From Gemmatales bacterium (lineage in GTDB: Bacteria; Planctomycetota; Planctomycetia; Gemmatales; HRBIN36), in NCBI GenBank assembly GCA_025060195.1, contig JANXCQ010000002.1:1-64000 (forward strand): 64,000 nucleotides of DNA, read 5' to 3'. The notes beneath the pieces were generated by a model, which did no database searches, was not told the DNA's origin, and worked only from the letters and a program-made list of their open reading frames with translations. Of the stretch, positions 9,994 through 18,749 are shown piece after piece. How positions within the stretch are numbered: position 1 is the stretch's first letter; every line of letters begins with the position of its first letter. A program made the translations under genes and the position numbers.

Positions 9994-11694
9994 ATGCCAG
10001 CCTCCTACTTCCGGCAAGGTTTTCTCCTTATAACTGCGTGGATCCTTGCGACCGCTAGTTGCTCTTATAATTACGCGGCCTATTCACCCACAGGTACTTG
10101 GAAGTTAATCGTCTGTCAGCCTACTAGCGAGTTAGAGTTGTGTCTGATTAGGATCGTTGCAGAAGATAATCAGCAGTATCGAGCCACGGTCATTGCTCAA
10201 GGAGTCCGAGGACTCGACTTAGTCGCGGAGAAAGTATCTAAAACAGATAAGCGAATGACCATAGATATTAAGATGGGGAGCGATGTATATAAACTTAGCG
10301 TTCTGATTCCCACTGACCGGGACGCCAATAGGACAGAGCTTTACGGTTCTTTTGGGCGCCGACCTGACGTACAATTTCCCGCCATTCTTCAAAAGACCCA
10401 GGAACAGAACATCGACCCCAAAAAGGGCGCTTTCCAGTCTGCCGCTAACGAAGCGTTCCTTGCTGTTCTCAAGACCGCTAACCTCGACCGCCAAATTGAG
10501 TTACTTCGTGACCTACTGAAAAAACACAGTGACCATCCCGTGGCGATCTACGCAGGAATCGAACTTATCGATCGACTCGGCGACCTGGAAGGCCATACTA
10601 AGGAAATTCAAACTCTGGCAGAGGCTGCTCTGAAACTGGCGAGTCGGCATGGCCCCGCGCTCGCAGGACAGGTGGCTTGGCGCATCGGGAGTATACTCCT
10701 GGCCTCCAGCAAGGCCCAGGGCTTGGCCTATACTTACTTAGAAAGGGCCGCGAGAATCCTCAGCGAGGAAGCTCCTGCCAGTTTTCAAGTGCGCCTCTAT
10801 AAGGCTTTAGCGAAGGCCTATCGTGCCAGTAACCAAGCGGCTCAAGCCGAGGCCCTCTTCGCTAAGATTGAAGCATTAGAACGCCGTGCTGACGAAGAAT
10901 ATCGTCGGGAGATACCCCCGTTTTCGGTGAAACCCGTTCCGCCGCGACCAGAACCCGTTCGACCCTTAGTCCTGGAGTTGTTCACGGGAACCCAATGTCC
11001 GCCTTGCGTAGCCGCCGACGTGGCCTTCGACGCTCTGGGACAGACTTATCCGGAAAGCGAGTTGATTCTCTTGCAGTACCACCTACACATTCCCCGCGCC
11101 GATCCGTTGACCAACCCCGATGCCATCAATAGGAGTGAATTTTATCAAGTGCGTGGTACTCCCACGGCATTTCTCAATGGCAAGCCCTTGCCGGGTTTGG
11201 GTGGCCCACTATCTCTCGCCGAAGCCAGATATAAGTCCCTAATGAAGTTTATCGAAGACCAACGGCACAACAAACCCTTATGTCGTATCGAGCTGAAAGT
11301 CCATCGGCAGGAGAAGAACTTAGATATTGAGGCCACTGTAAGTGATCATGCTAACCTACCTGAAAAAGCGCGACTGATTTTAGTGCTGGTCGAGGGAGAG
11401 GTGCGCTATGCCGCTCCTAATGGCGTGCGTTTCCATCATCATGTGGTGCGCGCCTTTCCAGGTGGTTTAGAGGGCATCTCGCTCGGCAAAGAGCGCACCC
11501 ACCACAAAGTTCGCGTCAATTTGGCCGACTTAGAGACAAGTTTGCGCAATTACCTGAATGATTACGCCCGGGAGGAACCTTTCCCGGATGATGAGTACCC
11601 ACTGGAACTCCGTAAACTGAAAATAGTAGCCTTGGTCCAAGACATGGAAAGTCGCGAAATCTTTCATGCCGTGATTGCCCAAGTGCCCGAATGA
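9994..11694 (+). CDS. Exported thioredoxin-fold protein
   Basis: A 566-residue protein. An N-terminal hydrophobic leader (FLLITAWILATASCSYNYAA) suggests export; the Cys could be lipidated, but the preceding residues are a poor lipobox. The first 120 residues look like a beta-rich domain, residues about 150-310 are helical and TPR-like, and a thioredoxin-like domain follows with Cys335-Pro-Pro-Cys338 (LFTGTQCPPCVAADVAFD), a YHLHIPRADPLTNPDA segment and a cis-proline-type loop in VRGTPTAFLNGKPLP. A beta-rich tail extends to the end. It is likely an envelope disulfide or redox protein, substrate unknown. AAGGAG 8 bases upstream fixes ATG 9994. GC content here is near 45-50%, below the neighbouring protease gene. 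Confidence 0.8.
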   Translation: MPASYFRQGFLLITAWILATASCSYNYAAYSPTGTWKLIVCQPTSELELCLIRIVAEDNQQYRATVIAQGVRGLDLVAEKVSKTDKRMTIDIKMGSDVYKLSVLIPTDRDANRTELYGSFGRRPDVQFPAILQKTQEQNIDPKKGAFQSAANEAFLAVLKTANLDRQIELLRDLLKKHSDHPVAIYAGIELIDRLGDLEGHTKEIQTLAEAALKLASRHGPALAGQVAWRIGSILLASSKAQGLAYTYLERAARILSEEAPASFQVRLYKALAKAYRASNQAAQAEALFAKIEALERRADEEYRREIPPFSVKPVPPRPEPVRPLVLELFTGTQCPPCVAADVAFDALGQTYPESELILLQYHLHIPRADPLTNPDAINRSEFYQVRGTPTAFLNGKPLPGLGGPLSLAEARYKSLMKFIEDQRHNKPLCRIELKVHRQEKNLDIEATVSDHANLPEKARLILVLVEGEVRYAAPNGVRFHHHVVRAFPGGLEGISLGKERTHHKVRVNLADLETSLRNYLNDYAREEPFPDDEYPLELRKLKIVALVQDMESREIFHAVIAQVPE

Positions 11695-11919
11695 CCCGTG
11701 CTCCAATACGTTTCGCTTCAGATGAACTTGATTATCTGTCAGGAAGCAACGGCATATCCTCATGAAGTCCTATTGCAATTATTTAGACTAATAAACAACA
11801 CCACCTAGTAGGAGCGCGCACAGTTCTACTGACCGTTCTCGCGTGGTCATGAAGATGTTAGGCATTCCATGTATCTCAGCCTTTATTGATGTCAGTGATC
11901 TTATCATGGGGGGACTCGA

Positions 11920-12909
11920 ATGCATCACAGGTGTATTTTTCTCTATGAGTACGCCTGCGCTGTCGGTCGTGACAGTCGGCTGCCTGAGTCTTTTCTGTTT
12001 GAAGGCCGTGCCATGCGCGATGCCCTCGCCGAAGACTTAGCTCGCGCGGGTTGCGAGGTAATACTGCTGGATGATATATCTGCCACCGAGGAGTATTATC
12101 ACTTTCAGCAATGTTTGCGCAGAGCAGACGCGGCTTGGATTATCGCTCCGGAAATCGACTGCATCTTAGTTACCCGTTGTCAATGGGTCGAAGCAGCAGG
12201 CATACCGCTCCTGGGAACAGATTCAGAGGTGCTAAGTTGGCTGACAGATAAGTGGCAACAATATTTGTTTCTGCAGCGACACGGTGTGCCCGTGCCGGCA
12301 AGCACTCTCCATCCACCTCATGACTCACATGGCACCTATGTTCGGAAACCCCGCTACGGTGCGGGCTGCTTTCAAGTGGAAATGCCAGGTAGGTTAGCTA
12401 CGTCTACCGAGAAAGAGCACATTCGAGAAGTTGCCAACGATACCTGTTTGGGCTTAGAGCCTTATTGTTTTTGGCAGCGTTACATGCCTGGACAAGCAGC
12501 AAGTATCGCATGTTTATGCGGACCGCGGGGACAACTAGTGCTCCGCGCCGCAGCACAATTGCTGCTTCAGGGAACGCACTTTTGCTATTTAGGTGGCTAT
12601 TTGCCGTTGCCAGAACCTTTAGAATTGCGCGCGCAACGGCTCGCATACCTAACTCTTGCCGCGGTGCCTTGTTTGCGTGGCTACATAGGTATCGACCTAG
12701 TGCTCGGGGCCGCTCCAGACGGTAGCGAGGATTACGTCATTGAAATCAATCCGCGACTGACCACTTCTTATCTCGGACAACGAGCCTTATGCGAGCAAAA
12801 TTTAGCGGAATTAGCCCTAGCGATTCTTCAAGGTGATCGGGTCAGAGCACCGAGTTGGCGCCTTGGCACAGTGAAGTTTACCGTGCGCGGCACCGTTGTC
12901 GCCGCATAA
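11920..12909 (+). CDS. ATP-grasp ligase, MfnD/orfY-like
   Basis: A 329-residue ATP-grasp enzyme. Residues 1-45 (IFLYEYACAVG, then FLFEGRAMRDALAEDL) resemble the ATP-grasp proteins associated with tetrahydromethanopterin synthesis, including archaeal MfnD (tyramine-glutamate ligase) and bacterial orfY of C1-transfer clusters. The ATP-grasp core follows: LTDKWQQYLFLQRHGVPVPAS, YVRKPRYGAGCFQVE as the nucleotide loop, and the metal-binding DYVIEINPRLTTSYLG near residue 280. Planctomycetes are known to carry methanopterin C1 genes, so a cofactor ligase role is plausible, but no other such gene is in this window. GGGGGA lies about 5 bases before ATG 11920. It is convergent with the YTV gene. ATP-grasp is certain; the subfamily is a moderate-confidence inference. 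Confidence 0.75.
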   Translation: MHHRCIFLYEYACAVGRDSRLPESFLFEGRAMRDALAEDLARAGCEVILLDDISATEEYYHFQQCLRRADAAWIIAPEIDCILVTRCQWVEAAGIPLLGTDSEVLSWLTDKWQQYLFLQRHGVPVPASTLHPPHDSHGTYVRKPRYGAGCFQVEMPGRLATSTEKEHIREVANDTCLGLEPYCFWQRYMPGQAASIACLCGPRGQLVLRAAAQLLLQGTHFCYLGGYLPLPEPLELRAQRLAYLTLAAVPCLRGYIGIDLVLGAAPDGSEDYVIEINPRLTTSYLGQRALCEQNLAELALAILQGDRVRAPSWRLGTVKFTVRGTVVAA

Positions 12910-12947
12910 TTTCGGTCTTTCTCCTCGATGCACTTTAAGAAACAGAC

Positions 12948-12970
12948 AGGGGACCGGAATCGGTCCCCCT
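12948..12970. terminator. Bidirectional hairpin between convergent genes
   Basis: Inverted repeat AGGGGACCG / CGGTCCCCCT with a GAAT loop, giving an 8-base-pair GC-rich stem, placed between the ends of the ATP-grasp gene (+) and the YTV gene (-). No long T-run follows on either side, so it may act as a barrier or as a rho-assisted terminator in both directions. Confidence 0.55.
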
Positions 12971-13047
12971 GAGCTTAGGCACTGACTCGTGGATGTCTAG
13001 GCTACTCGCGGTTCCTCGCTAAGTTTTGCCGTAATGAAGAAGCAATG

Positions 13048-15165
13048 CTACTCGGGCAGGGCGGGTTTTTCTTCTTTCTTCTCATGAGGCGGAGTTGGGG
13101 TGGTCTCCGGTTGAGAAGTTATCGGCAAGGGGGAGCAAGTGAGCTCGCAGCAGACATGGTGGCAGCATAGCCGAGCCAGTAGCCGGCTGAGTAAACCACA
13201 GCGGGGCGGACAAGCATCCGTGCAAATGGTATCACAAGCATCCATGCGGCAGCGGAGCGTGGCGAACCATCGGGTTAGAGAGCCACAGCGGAGGTCACAG
13301 GTCGGTTCACAAGCGACGCTCAGACAGGCATGATGCAGCGTGGAAATGGGGTGCACCACCGGCTGACAGCTGACAGCTGGACGCGGGCACACACTGGGTG
13401 CGGCGCTGGGGCAAGGAACGCAGCAGAACCGATGGTAAAGCAGGCGGTGGAGTAAGCTGGGCCGTTCGCAGTAGGGCGGGCAAACAGCAGGGCATACCGG
13501 AGCGGCAGGCGGGCAGATAGCTCCCGCAGGCGGGCAGGGTGCTGCTGGGGCGGCCACCACGGGTACCCATCGGCACCGGGTGACGGGCACCTCTTGGCAC
13601 ACCTGAACGGGCACGCGCTTGCACACTTTCACTGGCACATGCTCGGTAACACACACGGGTACGCGGCAAACAACTTGATAAGGTACTTGTTTAGCCACGC
13701 AGACTGGCACATGCCGAGTCACTTTCTCCTGCACCATCTTACACACGGTTACGGGCACTAACTTGACACACTCCTGCTGCACCATCTGGCATGTAGTTAC
13801 TGGCACTTGACGAGTAACCTGCTCCTGCACCATGCGGCAGACAGTCACGGGTACTTTCTCGACGCGCTCTTCTGCGACCATCTTGCAAACTGCATGACAG
13901 ACTTGCCGTTTTACCTGAGCACCCTCGACGAATTTAGCACCCGGCACGGGGCAAGGATGGCCCACGCCTTTTTCATCCACCCAAGCACCCCTAGCTTGAC
14001 GGCAGACGACATAGGGAACCTTTTCGGTGATCACTTCCTGCACCATGCGGCAAATCGTAACGGGAACTTGCCGCCTGCACACTTCCTGCACCATGCGACA
14101 CACCGTTACCGGCACTTTGCGCACTTCGGTCACAGGTACCATGCGGCATACCTTGACTGGCATTTTCTCCACGACGCATTCTTCGACATAGCGCACGCAA
14201 GGTACCTGTTCACAAATCGTCTTAGGCACCTTCACCTTGCAGCAGACGATCTGGTCTGGTTCTTGACAGACGACCCAGCGAGGTCCGCCAAGTTTGAAGC
14301 AGGTTTGGCCGGTGCACGGATCTACGCAGCAATGACTCGGCTCCCAAATGAGGCGAAAGCGTTTCCGTCCAGGAACGCACATGGTGCGGACTTCTTCCTC
14401 ATAGACCACGCGAGTAACCGTCTTCATTTCGCACACGGGCTTGCAAACTCGACGGACGCACTCTACCATTTGCGTTTCCTCAACGGGCTTACACACGGTA
14501 ACGCATACTTGTCGCTCGACCGTTTCCATCACCGGCTTGCATACGGTATAGACGCACTCCTTCATCACTGTCTCTTGCACGGGCCGGCAGATCACCCGCT
14601 GGCACTCACGAACGTGTTGTTCCATGACCTGATGGCACACTTGATAAGTCACGTCGTGGCAGTGCTGTTCCATCACGGGCTTGCACACGGTATAACGGCA
14701 TTCACGCCACACCGTTTCCTGAACCGGTCGGCACACAGTCTCGACAACCGTCTTCAAAGTGGTCGTATAGACGGGCTTACACACAGTGTAACGGCATTCC
14801 CGATATTGAGTTTCGTAAACTGGCTTGCAACAAATGACTTCGACGGGTTTATATTGAGTTTCATATACCGTCTTGTAACAGGTGCGCACTTCTTCCTTAT
14901 AGACGGTGCGTGTCACGGGCTGCAAAACGGTCTCTTCCACCGTCTGGTAGCAGGTGTGCCAGCGCTTCTCAAGCACGGTATCATAGACTAGCCTGTAGCA
15001 TTTTCGGAAATGGAGCCAATGACTAAGAAAGGGCGCAGCGCATGCATCAGCGGACGCTGCGACAGGAACGGCTTGCGCCGCGCCAACCTCCTGGGCAAAG
15101 GTTCCCCCAGTCGAGTGCGCAGCGACCAGGGCAGACAAGAAAGTCGCGAGCAGACGGAATCTCAT
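13048..15165 (-). CDS. Cysteine-rich YTV-repeat exported protein
   Basis: A 705-residue protein with a signal peptide (MRFRLLATFLSALVAAHSTG). From about residue 50 to 540 it is built of repeats of roughly 16-20 residues of the type VPVTVCRMVQEQVTRQ. The first half uses a variant rich in CRYTVCKPVMET; the second uses VPVTVCRMVQE; a non-repeat insert (RLIWEPSHCCVDPCTGQTCF) lies between. The tail is Pro/Cys-rich and carries more cysteine clusters. YTV-domain proteins are known from planctomycetes as extracellular proteins and have been found in the insoluble cell-wall fraction of Rhodopirellula, so a disulfide-linked structural role in the envelope is likely. AAGGAGG 7 bases upstream selects ATG 15165 over an upstream GTG. 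It is monocistronic. Confidence 0.9.
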   Translation of the reverse strand: MRFRLLATFLSALVAAHSTGGTFAQEVGAAQAVPVAASADACAAPFLSHWLHFRKCYRLVYDTVLEKRWHTCYQTVEETVLQPVTRTVYKEEVRTCYKTVYETQYKPVEVICCKPVYETQYRECRYTVCKPVYTTTLKTVVETVCRPVQETVWRECRYTVCKPVMEQHCHDVTYQVCHQVMEQHVRECQRVICRPVQETVMKECVYTVCKPVMETVERQVCVTVCKPVEETQMVECVRRVCKPVCEMKTVTRVVYEEEVRTMCVPGRKRFRLIWEPSHCCVDPCTGQTCFKLGGPRWVVCQEPDQIVCCKVKVPKTICEQVPCVRYVEECVVEKMPVKVCRMVPVTEVRKVPVTVCRMVQEVCRRQVPVTICRMVQEVITEKVPYVVCRQARGAWVDEKGVGHPCPVPGAKFVEGAQVKRQVCHAVCKMVAEERVEKVPVTVCRMVQEQVTRQVPVTTCQMVQQECVKLVPVTVCKMVQEKVTRHVPVCVAKQVPYQVVCRVPVCVTEHVPVKVCKRVPVQVCQEVPVTRCRWVPVVAAPAAPCPPAGAICPPAAPVCPAVCPPYCERPSLLHRLLYHRFCCVPCPSAAPSVCPRPAVSCQPVVHPISTLHHACLSVACEPTCDLRCGSLTRWFATLRCRMDACDTICTDACPPRCGLLSRLLARLCCHHVCCELTCSPLPITSQPETTPTPPHEKKEEKPALPE

Positions 15166-16612
15166 CTTCAGCCTCCTTGTGCGAGCCGACGGCCAAGCTG
15201 GTGCGGGCAATGAGCGGCTCGAAGCCCCACGCAGCTGGCGCCAGGAGGCGCCGCTACCGGGGCGGTCTTGGCCCTCAACGGCTTTTTCCCCCTTTGCTGG
15301 CCTGTTTATCGGCGTACCTTAGAGCTTGGAATCATCAGCGAAAATCCAGGTATACATGCTTTGCTATGATTACCTTCCGCATAACGCTGATGTAACCGAT
15401 CTAGCGATGAGCCAATTTGAACAAACTGCGGTAAGCCTGACGATCCTACGCTTAGGTTGGCCTGGTTTCTTACAACCGTCTACACCGTTACGCATGGGAG
15501 ACTAATCTTTGATGGCCGTTACCACCGCTTTTAGTCCGACGCCCACCTTATACGTCCGAGCCTCGTGTGTTCGGGCGATGTGGTCGGTCAGTGCCGAGCA
15601 CTACGCCGTCGTTGGATGTAGTTGTCGGCCCGAGTTGAGACCGTCGCTCTTTCAGCAAACGCAAATGATTACCAGGCGTGATGTCATAGCCCATGTCATG
15701 TGGCGTGGTTCTTTGCTCATCCCGTCCCCTTAGAATAGGCTCCGCAAATTTGACACGCGGCACGCATCGGGCTGCCTATGGCAAGACGCGCCGGGCAACG
15801 CGTTCTTGTTGCTTTTTGCCACAACACGGGCACCTCCGGGTACAGAAGCAAGCGTAACGTAACCAACTATCCAAACCAGAATCACGAAATTTTTGTTTCC
15901 CTTTGGACAGCCACGCGGGCAAACTTATCCGCGTGATAGATAAAGCCCCAGGCATCTAGCGTTCCGAAACGGATGCGGGAGGATCCTTGCCTCTACCATT
16001 TCTGCGACCTTAGAGAAACATAATTAGATTGCGAATATTGGCATTGCGCGGACTATTTGTTAGGCTGGCGATGTACTCAGTAACACGGTCAGTAAAGCTT
16101 CTTCGTGTCGTTGCCCTCTTGCTGGACGGCGCGCCTGAAACTCTGATATTTTCTGCCAGCACCCTCATTGCTTATACAACTGGTCAGGTTCTTGTTACTT
16201 ACGCGCTACAACGAAGTCCAAATGATAACGGATGGCCTAATCGGTTCTTCAGCCCAAGCGTTGCTGTGAATGATTTTCCATCGGATAAAGTGCGTCTCTT
16301 ATCTTGTGCAGTAGTTTCACCATGCTTCGAGGTGGGCTGACGAAGGGCGCGCTTGGCGAGCCGCACCGCGTGGTTTCCTTTATCGAAATGCGTGACATCC
16401 AGGTCGTTACCCGACAATAGCGCCGCTTGGCCAGCCGCATGGCACCTACCCAACAATGACTCACTGTGCTTTGGGCTTCGCCGACTCGAGACGCCGCGCT
16501 ATAAACTCCTTTACACGGCGTCCGATTATAGGCTCCCATGCCTTTCGACGCGTCAAATGAATGCAATTAACGCAAATTGATCAAGTGGTTGGACGCAAAC
16601 GAAACTAGCCTG
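15166..16612. other. Long gene-free stretch upstream of YTV gene
   Basis: About 1.45 kb with no gene that can be supported. The short frames at 15509-15733, 16029-16340 and 16199-16566 lack ribosome binding sites and family resemblance. The part nearest 15165 must hold the YTV promoter, but no clear -35/-10 pair was found. Nothing that looks like an RNA gene or insertion-sequence end was recognised. Confidence 0.5.
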
Positions 16613-16816
16613 CTAACATCGGCTGGGCAAAGTGATGCGGCTGGGGGTCTTCATGGATTGAACGATGCGCCGACAACGTTCGAGGTCGCGCCACATGCAT
16701 TCGGCAAGGTAGTCAATGGTGGCGTCGTCTTGACACCGCCAAAGGCGCTCTTGCGACGCTAGGAGTTGCTTCAACAATTCCCGTAGCTGCAAGATTTGCT
16801 CGTCGCGAAACCGCAT
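16613..16816 (-). CDS. Small helical hypothetical protein (67 aa)
   Basis: A 67-residue, strongly helical, charged protein (MRFRDEQILQLRELLKQLL, then ECMWRDLERCRRIVQSM). The ATG has CCTGGAG about 8 bases upstream, and the composition is protein-like, unlike other short frames in this gene-poor stretch. Its pattern of leucine, arginine and glutamine suggests a coiled coil or small helical bundle. It stands alone between the gap upstream of the YTV gene and pgi. No family was recognised and no function is proposed. Confidence 0.6.
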   Translation of the reverse strand: MRFRDEQILQLRELLKQLLASQERLWRCQDDATIDYLAECMWRDLERCRRIVQSMKTPSRITLPSRC

Positions 16817-17133
16817 GATGGATGCTCCAGGAGATTACAGCGCTGCTCAGCGAAGTTCTGGTTGCGCCTAATGGAATGCCTAGCGCCCGTGATGGCCCTA
16901 AAAGTTGTCGGCTCTGGCTGGGTTATGACAGCAGCGAAACTAAAGGCGTGAGCCATTTTGCGGGTGCCGGCCCTATTGCAAGGCTGCGCAACGGACAGCC
17001 GCGACAGAGGGTGCAAAACCGCTATAGAGCAAAAACAAAAGACTTGAGGCAAGGTTCGACAGCCTGGCTTGTCATGAACCGTTCGAGCACAGCACTTCGG
17101 TCCAAAACTCGAAACCTTCAGAGGCGAAGACTA
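16817..17133. other. Intergenic gap downstream of pgi
   Basis: About 315 bases between the end of pgi and the start of the 67-residue gene, both on the minus strand. It should hold the promoter of the small gene. No clear hairpin with a T-run, repeat or RNA gene was seen. Confidence 0.4.
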
Positions 17134-18645
17134 CTACTCCAGGCCGAGCAGGCAACGCATGTTGCGTTTATAGGCCTCGACGCCTGGTTGGCCATAGGGA
17201 TTCACGCCCATTAATCGGCCCTCAATCACCGTGGCCAACATCAGCATTTGTAAAAGTTGCCCCAGGGTGTATTCATCCAAGATGGGAAGAATGAGGTCGG
17301 TGGTGGCGCGTGCGTCTTCGCCGTAAGCCTGATTGGTAGCTTGCCAAGCTGCGCGCAGGAGATCGGGGATACTTTTTTCGCACAAGTCATTGAGCTGATC
17401 CGCGTTATCGGGCATGATTCCCAAACGAATTGCAGGCTTCTGGATGTTGTTCACGAAAACGTTATGGATGATGCGGTCGCGAGTGCCGTCCTGATGTTGT
17501 TGGCCTCGCGAATGCAGGTCGCGTGTTTGCACGGCGGTAATCGGCGTCGGCCCTTTTTCCTCTTTGCCCAGGCTCTCGGAGACGAGTTGGTCGTACCATA
17601 GCCCCAGCGCTTCCAGTTTTTTCGACCAGACCGAGAGGACGCGGATGGGTTTGCGCAGTTTCTCGTAGTACAGATAACTGACCGCAGCAAACAACAGCGG
17701 TAAATTCTGCTCGACGGGTTCGCGGAAGAAGTGCTGAGTCATGTCGTGAGCGCCGCGCAGAAGTTGGCCAATGTCGAGGCCGAGGATCGCGGCGGGCAAC
17801 AATCCTGCGGGGCTGAACACGGAAAACCGTCCCCCCACGTCGTCAGGTATCGGGAAAATCGCCGTCCGAGGCAAACCAAGAGTTTGAGCCACCTGATATA
17901 GCCGACTGGGCGGCTGGCACTCGGTCACCACCGTCAGCAACTGCGTGGCCAGCGGCTTGGAATACCAGTCGCACCAGTACCGCCACAACACGCGAAAGGC
18001 CGCGGAGGTTTCTAAGGTCGTCCCCGACTTGCTCACCACAACCAGCGCCGTACGCATCTCGCGGCTATCAGTTCGTCCCGCGGAAGGTTGGAGCAGGTGG
18101 AGCAGATCGGCTAAGGCATCGTTATCCAGGCCGTTGCCCTCAAAATAGTAGCGGGGGATACCGTGTCGGATTTCTGCGCTGAGCTCATTGTGATAAGTCG
18201 GCAATAAGGCTTCCGCTAAGGCCCGCGCTCCGAGGTAGGAACCACCGATTCCTAGAATAACGACACGGTCGGCTAGCTCGCGAACCTGGAGCGCTGCATG
18301 ACGCATGCGGTGCAGTAAGCTGGAATTGGCCGCTTGTGCGTCTTCTTCTAATAACTGCTGAGGCAACGTAATAAACCCATGATCCACAGGTTGGGGTGCG
18401 CGTGCGCGTTCTTCGGGAAAAGTGATTTCTCGGAGTACCTGCTCACGCAGTTGTGCCAAAGTGGGAAACAGTTCGGCCAGTTGGCGACTTTTCAGAAAGT
18501 GTTCTTCCCGCGGTTGTCCCTGGGTTTGAGGAAAGCGCAGACGCCAATGCTCATAAACGGCATTGCGAAAGTCGAAGCGCAAAGGTTCAGCATCGCGCGT
18601 CGTGCAAGCGACGGCCGCAGAGATAGGTTCGTCAGGACTGGGCAT
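17134..18645 (-). CDS. pgi: Glucose-6-phosphate isomerase
   Basis: About 503 residues; interconverts glucose 6-phosphate and fructose 6-phosphate in the cytosol. It shows the two SIS domains of the family: GIGGSYLGARALAEALLP (sugar-phosphate loop), VVSKSGTTLETSAAFR (phosphate binding), GGRFSVFSPAGLLPA, the catalytic-glutamate region DQLVSESLGKEEKG, and TRDLHSRGQQHQDGTRD with the ring-opening histidine; NPYGQPGVEAYKRN closes the protein. The start is uncertain: ATG 18645 has no good ribosome site, while GTG 18672 follows a GGAG too closely. It is divergent from apgM, another glycolytic gene, about 100 bases away, so the two may share a control region. Confidence 0.93.
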   Translation of the reverse strand: MPSPDEPISAAVACTTRDAEPLRFDFRNAVYEHWRLRFPQTQGQPREEHFLKSRQLAELFPTLAQLREQVLREITFPEERARAPQPVDHGFITLPQQLLEEDAQAANSSLLHRMRHAALQVRELADRVVILGIGGSYLGARALAEALLPTYHNELSAEIRHGIPRYYFEGNGLDNDALADLLHLLQPSAGRTDSREMRTALVVVSKSGTTLETSAAFRVLWRYWCDWYSKPLATQLLTVVTECQPPSRLYQVAQTLGLPRTAIFPIPDDVGGRFSVFSPAGLLPAAILGLDIGQLLRGAHDMTQHFFREPVEQNLPLLFAAVSYLYYEKLRKPIRVLSVWSKKLEALGLWYDQLVSESLGKEEKGPTPITAVQTRDLHSRGQQHQDGTRDRIIHNVFVNNIQKPAIRLGIMPDNADQLNDLCEKSIPDLLRAAWQATNQAYGEDARATTDLILPILDEYTLGQLLQMLMLATVIEGRLMGVNPYGQPGVEAYKRNMRCLLGLE

Positions 18646-18749
18646 GGTCGTGTTCCAGTTACGACGGGGCACTTGCTCCGGTTAGTCGAAGCGAAGGCAA
18701 GATAATAGTGTTTATGGGGGTCCACCCTGAGATGTCAACGGAGTCGGCC

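Noticed and set aside
13807-14991. 394-codon open frame on the + strand
   Set aside because: It is antisense to the YTV-repeat gene; the open frame is a by-product of the repeated codons and has no ribosome site or family.
16029-16340. 103-codon + strand frame
   Set aside because: TTG start without a ribosome site and no protein-like pattern.
16199-16566. Possible transposase remnant on the minus strand
   Set aside because: Two overlapping short frames show no recognised transposase motif, and no terminal inverted repeats were found.
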